Source: Achromobacter sp. UMC71 (GTDB lineage: Bacteria; Pseudomonadota; Gammaproteobacteria; Burkholderiales; Burkholderiaceae_B). Taken from it: a stretch of 64,000 bases of DNA. Position 1 is the stretch's first letter. The number at the start of each line of letters is the position of its first letter. The DNA lies in the NCBI RefSeq assembly GCF_014170305.1, contig NZ_LZZT01000045.1, positions 62,001 to 126,000 of the forward strand, read 5' to 3'. The notes beneath the pieces were generated by a model. It was not told where the DNA came from. It searched no databases and saw nothing but the letters and a program-made list of their open reading frames with translations. A program made the translations under genes and the position numbers. Below are positions 43,701-53,346 of this stretch, piece after piece.

Positions 43701-46700
43701 GCAACATCCCGCCCGCGTACAAACTGAGGTTGCCGCCAGCTTCCGGATACCAGGCCTGGTAGCCGCCGCCCGCCGTCACGAACGGTTCATAGGTCGCCGC
43801 ATGTTCGTCGCCCAGCACCGTGGCGCCGAAACGGCCGCGCGGCAACTGGTAGGCCGACGCGATATTCGCCGACTGCGTGCCGGCGGTGTACACGCCGTAC
43901 GCCGACATCAGGCTGATATCGCCACCCGCGTTCAGGTCCAGATCACCGGTGCCGGTACGCAACACGCTGAAGTTCTGCGTATGCGGCGTGACCGAGACCG
44001 CGTTGGCGTCGCCGCGCTCGCAGAATCCTTCGATCACGTCGCACAGCCATGCCATATCGTCCGGCACCGGCGTGCCGGGCTCGTAGCCGGATTGCTCGGC
44101 GTCCGGCCCCCAGACCCAGCCGCCGCCCTGGACCAGGCTGGCGTTGTAGTGGGTATCGGCCAGCGTCAGCTTGCCGGCGCCCGGGCCGGTCAGCACCCGG
44201 CGCGGATCGGCCGCGTCCAGGTCCGCGCCCGCCACCAACTGCACCGACCACGACTGGCTGCCCGCCGGCAGCATCTGGGCCACGGCCCAATTGCGCCGCT
44301 GGTCCGCCGGCGTGCCGGGGCGCAAGTCCACATAGTCGGTACCGGCCGGGAACACCAGCTTGGTCTGCGACGGAATGAACGCGCCCTGCTTGAGCGTGAT
44401 GGTGCCTTCCATCAGCAACACATTCGGCTCATAGCCCTGCGTGGTGTACAGATTGGGCAAAGCCACGTTGGCGGGCCAGGTGAACGACTGCAACGACGTG
44501 CCGTCGACCAACAGCGTGCCCGCGCCCAGGCGGGTCCCCGCGGGCAGATCCACCGCCTGGCCCAGCACCGTGCCCGCGCCGTACAGCAACTGACCCGAGG
44601 CGTCGCGCACATCGCCGGACAGCACCGTGCCGCTGGCCAGGGACAGCGTTTGATCCAGGGCAGCTTCCACCGGCAAGCGGGTGCCCGCGGCCAGTTTCAC
44701 GGCTTTGAGGGGCAAGGGGTAATTCAGCGTCTTGCCACCGGGAAACTCGGTGCCGTCGGCAAGCGTAACGCCGCCACGCGGCAGCACCACATCGCCGCCG
44801 AACGGCTGCACACCGGGCGTCAGCACCCAGCCGTGCTCATCGTCCGGCGTGGCCTCAGGCGGCGCGAAGCCGTCGTTGATGCTGCCGTAGACATCCAGGT
44901 TGCCCTTGGCGCGCAGGATCAGCGCGCCGGCCTCGCCAGAGCCGTATACCCCCGTCTGCGGCGAGCGCGGATTCACGCCCGCGTAGCGGTAGCGTGACAG
45001 GTCCAGGTCGCCCTGCACCACCAGATCGCCGTCGGCGGTCCTGCTGACGATCTCCACGCCCGGACGCAGATGGAACACGTCGCGGTAGGCGGCGTTGTTC
45101 AGGCCCGCCAGCTTGGCGTTCATCAGGTTGCCGTTGGCCAGCGCCCCACCCATGAATGCAATGCTGTCGGCGTGTTTCAGGTCCAGATAGGCCTGGTCGA
45201 TGATCTGGTATTCGCGACCGTTGGCCCGGTCGGCGGGGTTGCCCACATCGGCATCGTCATAGCGCTGCATGGCGGTCAACGTGATCGACTTGGCGCCCTC
45301 GATCGCGACCGGTCCGCGCGCCTCGATGGCGATGTCGCCATAACGGGCCGCGGAACCCGGCGCCCCGCCCCCATTGATGCCGGTATTGCCGGCCGCGTCG
45401 ATGCGCGGCGCCAGCAGTTCCAGCGTGCCGCGTTGCACGCCGTCATGCCGCGCGGCCGACGTGCCGTGGCGCAGGTCGATGCGCGCGCCGCCGGCCAGGG
45501 TCAGCACCCCCAGCCCCGAATTGAGTTCCACCACCGCCCGGTTGGGCGCGTCGATGATCTTGCCGTAGCTGTCCACGCGCAGCACCGTGCTGTGCGCGTC
45601 CAGCACCGAGGTCGCGGCCAGCGTCAAGCCGTCGCGCGCCGCCAGGCGGATGCGGCCGACCCGCTCGCCGCTGGCGTCCACCCGGCCCGCCACCGTGAGG
45701 CTGCCGCCGTCGATCGACAGATTGATGTCATTGGCGCGCAGCGTGTCGCCCACGGTCAGACTGCCCTGTTTGATCTGGAAGCCGCGCGCGCCGAACACGC
45801 CGCCGTCATTCAGGCGTTGATTCAGCGCGTCGAAATCGGCGTTCAAGGCGCCCGCCGCCCCCAGGCGCTGGGCGCGGATGTCGATGCTGCCCGCGCGGTA
45901 CGGCACCGCGGTGCCGCCGGCATCGTAATGGCCCGAGCTGGCGCCCAGGATGCGGCCCAGCAGTTCCACCTGCCCCGCGCCCGCAGCCAGCGCCACGGCC
46001 CGCAGGCTGCCCGCATCGTTTTCCTTGGCCGACAGATCGATCACCGCGCCGGCCTCCTGGCGGATGTTACCCTGGCTGCTTTCCAGGATCAGGTCGCCGC
46101 CCCAGCTGTAGCGCAACACATCATTGAAGGCAATGGCCCGGCCGGCTACGTCCAGCTGCGACGTGCCGGTCAGGAGCACGCTGTCGCGCCCTTGCAATGT
46201 CAGCTTGCCGCTGGGCAGCACGATCGTGCCGTCGACCCGCACATTGGCGCCGGCCAGGCTCAGTTCGCCGCCCAATTCCCGCACCGCGGCCGCCTGCGTG
46301 CCCGGCATGGCCGCCACGCGCACATCGCCGCCCGCCGTGATCTTGTTCACGGAGCCCGACGCGCCGGTCAGCAGCGGTGTGTTCAGGTTGAGGTTGCCGC
46401 CGCTGTAGGTATAGCCGCTGCCGCTGACGTAGGCGCCTTGCGCTTGGTACACCGCCAGGCTGCCGCGGTGATTGGCCGTGATGCGCTCGCTGGCGTTCAG
46501 GTTGACGCTGGCAAAGCCCAGCGCCAGGCGGGCGTTGTCGTCCAGCCCGCTGGGCTGGGCGCCCTGACCGTAGCCGAACTCGATGCGTTCGGCCTCGATG
46601 CGCAGCACGCCCGCTCCGGTGCCCGCCCCGCCGGCCGCCACCGCGCCGGGCGCCTGCGTGGCGCCGTTCCACACCAGGTTCTGGGTGCGGATACTGGCCT

Positions 46701-49700
46701 CGTCGCCCGCGCCGCCGTAGCCGTAAATGGCCGGCGTGCTCAATGCCAGCGTGGCCAGGCTGTATTTGCCCGTTGCCGGATCGCGCGTGTCCAGCGCCAC
46801 CGTGCCGTAGAAATTCATGGACTCGCGCGCCGTCAGCGTCAGCCGCTCCAGCGCCGGGGCGCCGGTGCTCGTGTCGCCTCGCAGCAGACGCGCCAGGATG
46901 GACTGGTTCAGCGTCAGGCCGTTGGGCAGCACGCCGCGCGCGGCGGCCTGCGCCAGCGCGTCGGCCGTGCCTGCATTGATCGCCCCGACGGCCAGCGTCA
47001 GGTTGCGGGTGCCGTACAGCACCTGCTCGCCCAGATCGAACACGCCATTGGTGGCCGCGGCGATGGTGCCCTCGGAATACAGCCGCGTCACGCCCTGGCA
47101 AGGCGTGGCCGCGCAGGTGCCGATGCGGATCGCGCCCTCGCCCAGCGCATCGGGCGCCAGCACGTCCAGGCGGCCGTTCGACACCGCCAGCAAGCCGGCG
47201 GCGCCGGGCGCGAACGCATAGCCATTGGTCGAATCGACCGACGGCGCGCCCCGGCCCAGCGTCGAGATACCCGCGCCGGCTTCGACCTCGATCGTCCGCG
47301 AGGAAATGATGACCTCGGGCGCCGCCAGTTGCGCGCCAGCCCGCATCACCACTTCGTTGGCGGCGCCCTGGAAGGTATAGAAACGGCCGCCCTGGCCGTA
47401 CACCACGACCGGCAGCGCACCGATCACCAGGCGGCTCGCCCCCAACGCCGCCAACGCATCGGCCTGCACCGACGCGCCGCCAAAGCCGGCCGTGGGCGCC
47501 TGGCCCGACGCCAGGATCTCGACATACGGACTGCCGCCGCTCAACGCCGCCGTGCCGCCAAAGCCGCCCGTCGCCGGCTTGAAATCGGCCAGCCCCTCAA
47601 AGCGCAGCGCCTGCCCGTCCGGCGACCCCTGGTGCACCGCCAGGCGCAAGGTGCGGCCATCGGCCGGCAGCATCGCACGCGGCACGCCGCGCGTGGCCGC
47701 ATCGGCGCGCACGAAGCTGGCGTAGCTGGTCTCGTTGTATTGCGACAGCATGCGCAGCACATTGGCCGGCGTCAGGATCACCGGCGTCGCCAGGCTGTCG
47801 GCAACGTGCGTGCCCGCCACGGACAGCGTGCCGCTGGCCGCCCACGACAGATTGCGCATCTGCGCCGGTGCCATGGCCGCGCCCGCCATCGCGCCGGTAT
47901 TGATCTCGACGCGGAACGCCCCCGGCAACAGTGCATAGGTCGACGGCATCAGCGTGTAGGTGCCGGCCGGCAAGCCCGGCACGCCCGCGCCGATCGTGAT
48001 GCGCTGCCCCAGGCCCGGCGCCGAAGCGCCGGCTTCGCCGCCCGCCGGCGCATAGTCCGGCTGCACGCCCGGCACGATCGCGTAGACGGGATTGCCCGCC
48101 AGGCCCGGCAAGGTAAAGCCGCCCTTGGGGTTGTTGCGCACCAGCGGGTTGTAGCGCGCGTCGGTGGAACCGCCGCGCCCGGACACAAAGCCCGCCCCCG
48201 TCAGCTCGCCGCCGCCCGACAGGTCCAGCACCGACCCCGGCAGCGCGTCCACATCGCGAAAGCCCAGCGTGATGCCGGTGCGCAGCGACGCGCCGCTCCC
48301 AGAGCCGGTGGCGCCGCCGGCGCCCATCAGCGAAACTTCCGCGCCCTTGAACTTGTACGACACGCCATCGGTCGTGCCGCCGTAGGGCATCAACAGCCCC
48401 GCGCCGCTGACCGAGGTCACGCTGCCCGGCAACAAGCTCAGGCGCTGCGTACCCGTCGCCGAACTGACATCGCCCAGGACGATCGCACCCAGCGGCGCGC
48501 GCAGCACGCCGCCCTGCTCCACGTTGCTTGCCGCCAGGCGCAGCGTGCCGAACGCCGAATACGGCACGGCCGGCAACGGCGCGTTGGCGCCACCCGACCG
48601 GCCCACCCGCAGCGTGCGGGCGGGATCGAACACATTGACGCCGGACTGCGGATTGCGGGTGTAGCCCGCCAGCACTTCGGCTTCGGCGCCCGTCACCGGA
48701 TACAGCTGCGCGGCGATCAGGTCCAGGTCGCCGCGCGTCCACAGCCGCGTGCGCGGTTCGCTGTCGTTCTGCCCCAGAAAGCGCAGGTCGCCGCCGCTTT
48801 CCAGCCGTACGCGGTCAAAGCCCGCGCGCGCCACCGCCAGCGGACCGCCCGCGGGGCGGTTGATGCTGCCCTGGGTGCCGAAGGACAGGCTGTTGCCCAC
48901 TTCCAGCAGATCGGTGGCGTGCACCGTGAACGCGCCCGTGCCCATCGACGGCGCGTCGCCGAACAGCACGCGCGGCCGGAGCATGCCGTTGGTGGCGTAG
49001 TACTTGCCCGGCCCGGACAGGCGCACCTGCGAGGCCGCCAGATTGACGCGCGTCGCGGTATCGGCGCCCGGCGCCAGCGAAAATGCCCCGGCGTACAGGC
49101 GCAGGCTCTGCCGCACCGCGATATCGACCGTACCGTCAAACGACATCAGGCCGTTCGCCAGCACTCCCAGCTGGTCGAAGCCGCCGCCCGCCAGCAGGCG
49201 CGCCACGTCCAGGCGAGCCTGGCCGTAACGCAGCACGCCAGCGGCCTCGCCCGGCTGCAGGTCCGTGGCCAACGGGCTGGCGCCGCCAGCGGCCAGCACC
49301 AGCTCGCGCGGCACCTGCACGTCGATGCTGGACGGATTGTCGCCCTGGGCGCGGTACAGCGGCGTCTCCAGCGCGATGTCCAGGGCGCCGCCCGCGGCGT
49401 TCGCGCCGCCGGCCCGGGCCACGACGGTGCCGTCCAGGAACAGGCCGTTATAGGAGCTGAACGCGATGCGGCCGCCGTTGCGGTCCATCCGCACCGGCCC
49501 CACCCCGTTGACGTCCACGGTCGCGCTCGACCCCGACGCATCCAGCACCGCTCCCGGCCGGATGATTACGTAGGCATCCGACGACGTCGCCGTGGCGCGG
49601 TCGTGATTGATCTCGCCGCCGATCACGATGACGCCCCCCGCGTCGGCTACGCCGTAGCGGCGTCCCTGCGCATCGGCGCCGGTTTCCGCGCGGCCGGCCA

Positions 49701-52700
49701 CGTTCAGCACGGCCTGCTCGCCGATCCAGATCGACCGGTTGTGCACCTGGCCCGCGGCGGTCTCGATGGACTCGGCCACATCGATGTCGCCCAAGCGCAG
49801 CTGGCGGATGTCGATCTTGCCGCCGGCCGCCGTCAGCGCGCCCAGCACCGTGATCTGCCCGGCCCCGCGCAGCTGGATAGTCTGGCCCGGATCCACATTG
49901 ATCTGCGCGCCACGGCCGACGAGCAGCGCCGCATCGGCATCGGCGCCCGGCAGCGACACGCTGCGGCCGCTTTGCAGCGACAGGCTGGCGCCGCGGCGGC
50001 GCGTCACCGTGCCTGCGGCCAGGTCGTGCTGGTAGACCGGCGGCTGCCAGATTTCCAGTGCCGCGCGGGCCGGCGTGCCCGTGGCCAACCCGGCGGCATC
50101 GAGCACCGGCCGCAGCACCGGCATGGACACGGCGATGCGCGCGTCCTCGGCCACGCTTACGCCCCGGCTGCCCGTGATCTCATAGCGCGAAAACCCCTGC
50201 TGAAAGAACGGCGCGGCCAGCGCCAGCACATCGGCATCGGCCTGCGCGGCGCCCAGCGCCACCTTGCCCGCCGTCACCGCCAAGGTGCCGCCGCCTTCCA
50301 CGCCATAACCCCGCAGCGTTGCGTCCAGCACCAGCCGCCCGCCCGCCGCGGTGCCGGCCGCCACCGCTTCCACGGTCACATTGCCGCCCTTGCCGCCCGT
50401 CACCTTGCCCTTGGCGCGCAGCGCCGCGCCGGCGCCGACGTCGATCACGCTTCCCGCCTGCAACAGCAGGTCCTGGGTGCTGCGCAACGATACGCTGCCG
50501 CCGTTCAGGTACGGCATGGCGCCCGTCTGCCCCGGCGCCAGCGCCAGGTTGGCCCACAGGCCCGACGTATCCAGCCGCGCCCGCGCGCCCAGCGTCAGCC
50601 GGTCGTTCGCGCCGGGCACGCCCGCCGTCGTGTCCACCATGCCGCCGGGCGTCGCCTGAAGCAACGTATTGCCCAGCCGGATGCTGCCGGCGTTGGCGGT
50701 CAGCGCCGCATCCACCGCCAGCTGGTTCGCGAACAGCGTGATGTCGCCTGCCGGCGCCACGGTCAGGTCCGACTGCACCGCGATGTCGCTCGCGGCGATC
50801 TTCACCGCGCCCAGGCCAAAGCCGTTGAGCCGCGCGGTATCCAGCTGCAGGATGCCGGCGCGGTCGGCGGGCAGCGCGGTATCCAGGTCCAGCCCCGCCG
50901 CAATCGCCTCCACCCGGTCGGACAGCACCACCTGCTTGACCGTGCCGTCGCCGCGGCCCAATGCATACTGCAGCGCCCCCGTGGTCTTGCTGTAATACGG
51001 CGTGTACGTCCCCACCACCAATTGCGCGCCGCGCGCCACGGCGCGCTGCGATTGCTGGTAGCCATCCAGGCCCGCCTGCGCGGCGGCGTTCTGCCGGTCG
51101 CCCTGGAACGTCGTGCCGATCAGTTCGCCTTCCAGCACCGCGCTGCGGGTGCCGATCACCAGCCGGCCCGCATCGCGCCCGACGGTATAGCCGGTCTCGA
51201 AACGCTCGCGCGGGGCGATCAGCGGATTGTAGAAATAGCGCGTCTGGCCCCAGCGTGCGCTGTTGGCCTCGAAGCCCTTGTACAGCCCCGTATAGGCCAG
51301 GTCGCCCGGCGCGCGCGTCACCTCGTACAGGCGGCCGTCCACGCCGCGCAGCCAGCTCTGGCGGATCATCCCGTCCTGCACGTCCAGCGTGCCGCCCGAC
51401 AGGTTGATCTGCGAACCGGCCCGCGTCACCACGTCGCCGCCGGTGAATTCGACATTGCCGCCCTGCGCCATCCACTCGGTGACGGCGTGCCCCTGCGTGC
51501 CCAGATAGCCGCTGACTTCCAGCAGCCCCCCAGCCGTGTACCAACGGTCGGTGGCATAGCCGTTGGTGCCCGCCGGCACCAGCACCAGGTCGCGGATGTC
51601 GACCCAGACGTCATTGCTGTTGAGCTTGCCGCTGTCCCGGTTCACCGGCGCGTCGCGTTGCTCGTTGCCCTGCACGTTGATCTTGAGGTTGTTGTTCTCC
51701 ATCGCGACCGGCACGCCCACCGCGCCCGCCACGTCCAGCACCGCGCCGTCGCGCAGCAGGCTGCGCTGCGTGGCGTATACGGCGATCTGCCCGCCGGTGG
51801 CCAGCGTGATCGAGCCGGCCGCGAAATCCACCGTGCCCGAGCTGCTGATCTCCACCCGCGACAGCTCGCGCCGGTCCGCGCCCGCCGCGAGCAAAGGCGT
51901 GTCGCTTTGCACCGCCGGCGGCACGCGCAGGCCGTCGCGCTGGCTGTCCAGCGCCAGCGCGCCGCTGCGGTCCAGCAGAATCGCCGTGGTGCTGTTCTCG
52001 GCCACGGTGATCCGGCCGTCCGCGCCCGTCGCGGTCAGGTGCACCGTGCCGCGCGTGTCCACCGAGGTGCTCGACAACACCACGCCGCGCTGCGCCACAT
52101 CGCCGCCCGTCAGCGTCACGTCGCCCAGGGCGGCCTGGATCAGGCCCGTGTTCTCGACCCGGCCGGGCACGCCGGCGGGCGTGACCTCGTTGCCCTTGGT
52201 CGTGGACACCAGATTGCCCGAGGTGCCCTGGCCGCGCTTGATCACGAAGCTGTCGCCCGCCGCCAGCAGCGCCTGCCCGCCCGGGGTGTCGATCGTGCCC
52301 GCGTTGGCCGCCGTCTTGCCCAGCAGCAGCACGTAGCCGCCGCCCGTGGTGGACGTGGCGGGCGTGGCGGTTTGCAGGCGCGCGCCGGCCTGCACCTCGA
52401 CGGCGCCCAGCGCGTCCGTGAAGGTCGGTTGCGCGCCATTGTCGGCATACAGGCCCTTGGCCTTGAATTGCGCGTCGGTCATCGTCGCGGCCGCCACCAC
52501 CAGATTGCGCGCGTTTACCTGGCTGGTGCCGGTGAAGATCACGCCGTTCTGGTTCACCACCAGCACTGTGCCGTCCGCCTTGATCGCGCCCTGGATCTGG
52601 CTGGGCTTGGCCCCCGCGCCCACTACCCGGTTCAGCACCGCGTCGTCCGCGCCCTGCTTGAACTGCACCGTGGTGTTGCGGCCCACGTTGAACGTGTCCC

Positions 52701-53241
52701 AGTTCAGCACCGCGCGCGACTGAGTCTGCTCGATCGTCACCAACTGGCGACCGCCTTCCGTGCCGGGCTGGGGCGCCTTGGCCCCTTCCCACTTGGCCAG
52801 CGCGCCTTCGGCCACCCACAAGCCGCCCGGCGTCAAGCCATCGGGCACGCTGCTGCCATTGGCCGCCGCCGCGGCGCGAGCCGCCGCTTGCGCGGCCTGC
52901 TGCGCCGCCACCGCGGCCGCCGTGCGGTTCAGGTTGTCCAGCGAACGCTGCAGCTTCAGCCGCGACTCGGCCTGCTGGCGCGCGCTGTTGCCGATGCCCG
53001 CCAGGCTGCCGTCGGGCATGCGCCCGGTGCGCTGCGCCGTCGACTGCACCGCGTTCTTGTCCGCGAACCAGCCCGAGCTGAAGGCGCGTGTCTGCGCCTG
53101 CGCCGCGCCGCTCCAGCTGCCGGCGATCAGCAGCGCCATCAGCGCGCGCGACAACGGCGTGGGGCGCCAGTCCGGGCGGCCGCGCCTTGCTTTGCGCGCC
53201 ATGATTGCCTTACCGCCCCGCTGCGCCATCCGTGCCTGCAT
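40714..53241 (-). CDS. giant TpsA filamentous hemagglutinin 2 (PdtA-like, DUF3739 type), 4175 aa
   Basis: ATG 53241 follows AAGGAAGG by 6 bp, in a leader like that of hemagglutinin 1; inner ATGs at 53229 and 53202 are alternatives. Signal peptide ends GAAQA; the next roughly 300 residues, including the TPS domain, are almost identical to hemagglutinin 1. The long beta-helix body has the same domain order but diverges, and the DUF3739 block (IRVSGNVNIAALQVVNAAN) closes the protein with an extra 20-residue tail. Contains C-x4-C and C-x6-C pairs at places matching the Cys pairs of its paralogue. It should use the single transporter encoded far downstream. Confidence 0.92.
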   Translation of the reverse strand: MQARMAQRGGKAIMARKARRGRPDWRPTPLSRALMALLIAGSWSGAAQAQTRAFSSGWFADKNAVQSTAQRTGRMPDGSLAGIGNSARQQAESRLKLQRSLDNLNRTAAAVAAQQAAQAAARAAAAANGSSVPDGLTPGGLWVAEGALAKWEGAKAPQPGTEGGRQLVTIEQTQSRAVLNWDTFNVGRNTTVQFKQGADDAVLNRVVGAGAKPSQIQGAIKADGTVLVVNQNGVIFTGTSQVNARNLVVAAATMTDAQFKAKGLYADNGAQPTFTDALGAVEVQAGARLQTATPATSTTGGGYVLLLGKTAANAGTIDTPGGQALLAAGDSFVIKRGQGTSGNLVSTTKGNEVTPAGVPGRVENTGLIQAALGDVTLTGGDVAQRGVVLSSTSVDTRGTVHLTATGADGRITVAENSTTAILLDRSGALALDSQRDGLRVPPAVQSDTPLLAAGADRRELSRVEISSSGTVDFAAGSITLATGGQIAVYATQRSLLRDGAVLDVAGAVGVPVAMENNNLKINVQGNEQRDAPVNRDSGKLNSNDVWVDIRDLVLVPAGTNGYATDRWYTAGGLLEVSGYLGTQGHAVTEWMAQGGNVEFTGGDVVTRAGSQINLSGGTLDVQDGMIRQSWLRGVDGRLYEVTRAPGDLAYTGLYKGFEANSARWGQTRYFYNPLIAPRERFETGYTVGRDAGRLVIGTRSAVLEGELIGTTFQGDRQNAAAQAGLDGYQQSQRAVARGAQLVVGTYTPYYSKTTGALQYALGRGDGTVKQVVLSDRVEAIAAGLDLDTALPADRAGILQLDTARLNGFGLGAVKIAASDIAVQSDLTVAPAGDITLFANQLAVDAALTANAGSIRLGNTLLQATPGGMVDTTAGVPGANDRLTLGARARLDTSGLWANLALAPGQTGAMPYLNGGSVSLRSTQDLLLQAGSVIDVGAGAALRAKGKVTGGKGGNVTVEAVAAGTAAGGRLVLDATLRGYGVEGGGTLAVTAGKVALGAAQADADVLALAAPFFQQGFSRYEITGSRGVSVAEDARIAVSMPVLRPVLDAAGLATGTPARAALEIWQPPVYQHDLAAGTVTRRRGASLSLQSGRSVSLPGADADAALLVGRGAQINVDPGQTIQLRGAGQITVLGALTAAGGKIDIRQLRLGDIDVAESIETAAGQVHNRSIWIGEQAVLNVAGRAETGADAQGRRYGVADAGGVIVIGGEINHDRATATSSDAYVIIRPGAVLDASGSSATVDVNGVGPVRMDRNGGRIAFSSYNGLFLDGTVVARAGGANAAGGALDIALETPLYRAQGDNPSSIDVQVPRELVLAAGGASPLATDLQPGEAAGVLRYGQARLDVARLLAGGGFDQLGVLANGLMSFDGTVDIAVRQSLRLYAGAFSLAPGADTATRVNLAASQVRLSGPGKYYATNGMLRPRVLFGDAPSMGTGAFTVHATDLLEVGNSLSFGTQGSINRPAGGPLAVARAGFDRVRLESGGDLRFLGQNDSEPRTRLWTRGDLDLIAAQLYPVTGAEAEVLAGYTRNPQSGVNVFDPARTLRVGRSGGANAPLPAVPYSAFGTLRLAASNVEQGGVLRAPLGAIVLGDVSSATGTQRLSLLPGSVTSVSGAGLLMPYGGTTDGVSYKFKGAEVSLMGAGGATGSGSGASLRTGITLGFRDVDALPGSVLDLSGGGELTGAGFVSGRGGSTDARYNPLVRNNPKGGFTLPGLAGNPVYAIVPGVQPDYAPAGGEAGASAPGLGQRITIGAGVPGLPAGTYTLMPSTYALLPGAFRVEINTGAMAGAAMAPAQMRNLSWAASGTLSVAGTHVADSLATPVILTPANVLRMLSQYNETSYASFVRADAATRGVPRAMLPADGRTLRLAVHQGSPDGQALRFEGLADFKPATGGFGGTAALSGGSPYVEILASGQAPTAGFGGASVQADALAALGASRLVIGALPVVVYGQGGRFYTFQGAANEVVMRAGAQLAAPEVIISSRTIEVEAGAGISTLGRGAPSVDSTNGYAFAPGAAGLLAVSNGRLDVLAPDALGEGAIRIGTCAATPCQGVTRLYSEGTIAAATNGVFDLGEQVLYGTRNLTLAVGAINAGTADALAQAAARGVLPNGLTLNQSILARLLRGDTSTGAPALERLTLTARESMNFYGTVALDTRDPATGKYSLATLALSTPAIYGYGGAGDEASIRTQNLVWNGATQAPGAVAAGGAGTGAGVLRIEAERIEFGYGQGAQPSGLDDNARLALGFASVNLNASERITANHRGSLAVYQAQGAYVSGSGYTYSGGNLNLNTPLLTGASGSVNKITAGGDVRVAAMPGTQAAAVRELGGELSLAGANVRVDGTIVLPSGKLTLQGRDSVLLTGTSQLDVAGRAIAFNDVLRYSWGGDLILESSQGNIRQEAGAVIDLSAKENDAGSLRAVALAAGAGQVELLGRILGASSGHYDAGGTAVPYRAGSIDIRAQRLGAAGALNADFDALNQRLNDGGVFGARGFQIKQGSLTVGDTLRANDINLSIDGGSLTVAGRVDASGERVGRIRLAARDGLTLAATSVLDAHSTVLRVDSYGKIIDAPNRAVVELNSGLGVLTLAGGARIDLRHGTSAARHDGVQRGTLELLAPRIDAAGNTGINGGGAPGSAARYGDIAIEARGPVAIEGAKSITLTAMQRYDDADVGNPADRANGREYQIIDQAYLDLKHADSIAFMGGALANGNLMNAKLAGLNNAAYRDVFHLRPGVEIVSRTADGDLVVQGDLDLSRYRYAGVNPRSPQTGVYGSGEAGALILRAKGNLDVYGSINDGFAPPEATPDDEHGWVLTPGVQPFGGDVVLPRGGVTLADGTEFPGGKTLNYPLPLKAVKLAAGTRLPVEAALDQTLSLASGTVLSGDVRDASGQLLYGAGTVLGQAVDLPAGTRLGAGTLLVDGTSLQSFTWPANVALPNLYTTQGYEPNVLLMEGTITLKQGAFIPSQTKLVFPAGTDYVDLRPGTPADQRRNWAVAQMLPAGSQSWSVQLVAGADLDAADPRRVLTGPGAGKLTLADTHYNASLVQGGGWVWGPDAEQSGYEPGTPVPDDMAWLCDVIEGFCERGDANAVSVTPHTQNFSVLRTGTGDLDLNAGGDISLMSAYGVYTAGTQSANIASAYQLPRGRFGATVLGDEHAATYEPFVTAGGGYQAWYPEAGGNLSLYAGGMLRGDVWGQTAQSTFDARRVDASVGVGNWLWRQGSGSANGGDTPTAWWINFGSYTRAPSDFKDTTPLLVGFTGFGALGGGNVSVRTDGDAGNVEARGSRSNPRSQGLIVAVGSTGRIAADGGMTLTGGGDIDVRIGGALNPTQNARGAVSSTNGPTPYYGDPAIDLQGALINLRGNVQFTGGAIGGLDLRYSSEPALRDAKDSRGFDPYESSMASATGGLALIPGDAVIRLDARGDLVVGGASDPGRVALQNSTPFRLRDGTQIEGGGYSWFSMWTANTAIELSSAGGNLTPSRQTSHSGQGLGLQTGRNTSASDARYLYPSILRATAYDGSIYAGVSAGYLNAEANGLPYSLTLAPGARGQLELLAGNSIYAGGYAINRSGADPASVANVLAPAFAGYTSLDSSAVTLSNKGANGIDGARNTHFPLFYFDAPTASAAGSGLVTRLYARDGDIVGLRSGETLAIIEGPNLGQTWYEAAGPVWMMAGRDIVASGTDTGVQLNVPTTNGYYFGAAVASATSSGNLFLHRDAQDVSRVSAGRDILYSSFQVAGPGTLEVTAGRHVLMGDRASLNSLGAVLPGDRRPGASIAVLAGVGAAGPDYAGFLARYLDASRQADPSRPLADQGMAFKTYEAELLLWLTQRFGFAGSTEDAQAYFQALPAEQQRIFARQVYFAELRAGGREYNDKSSPRQGSYLRGRQAIAALFPQTAAGAYQGDLTLYGGAGIRSSFGGDIQLLTPGGKQVFGVEGVAPPASAGIITQGQGSIQLYAQGSILLGQSRVMTTFGGGITAWSAQGDINAGRGSKTTVLYTPPKRVYDAVGNVTLSPSAPATGAGIATLAPLPEVPAGDVDLYAPLGTIDAGEAGIRVSGNVNIAALQVVNAANIQAQGDSKGVPVTAAVNTGAMSSASAAATSAVGAAQESAQRAQNQARQNQPSVISVQILGYGEEPVAGASAPAPGPSAAATRYDAASAVQVLGAGTLDDSEMRGLSPQERSKLAM
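52489..53085 (-). repeat. near-identical TPS-domain DNA shared with hemagglutinin 1
   Basis: Partner of 37321-37917 (see there). Identity drops soon after both ends, a pattern expected from gene conversion or strong selection on the secretion domain. Confidence 0.85.
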
Positions 53242-53289
53242 GATCGTCCTTCCTTATTCCAATCGCGAGTATTCGCCACCTAGAACAAG

Positions 53290-53337
53290 ACAGACGGATG
53301 GAAAAATGCCGACCAGAACCCTGTCATAAATAATTCA
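53290..53337 (-). promoter_or_regulatory. predicted ECF-sigma promoter of hemagglutinin 2
   Basis: Minus strand: TGAATTATTTATGACAGGG, TTCTGGT, 16-bp spacer, GTCTGT; same 48-bp geometry as the promoters at 38157 and 25189, with the -35-like part diverged. It lies just after the anti-sigma stop and 49 bp before the start codon. Confidence 0.6.
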
Positions 53338-53346
53338 CGAAATCCC

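Noticed and set aside
25384-53241. The giant hemagglutinins as CDI effectors (CdiA)
   Set aside because: They end in the conserved DUF3739 block and a short tail, with no pre-toxin motif, no variable toxin and no immunity gene after them. The CDI fragments at 12-15 kb belong to a different effector.
25384-53241. CRISPR-like appearance from dense short motifs in the hemagglutinin genes
   Set aside because: The motifs are codon-level beta-helix repeats within long open frames; no regular repeat-spacer units are present anywhere in the window.
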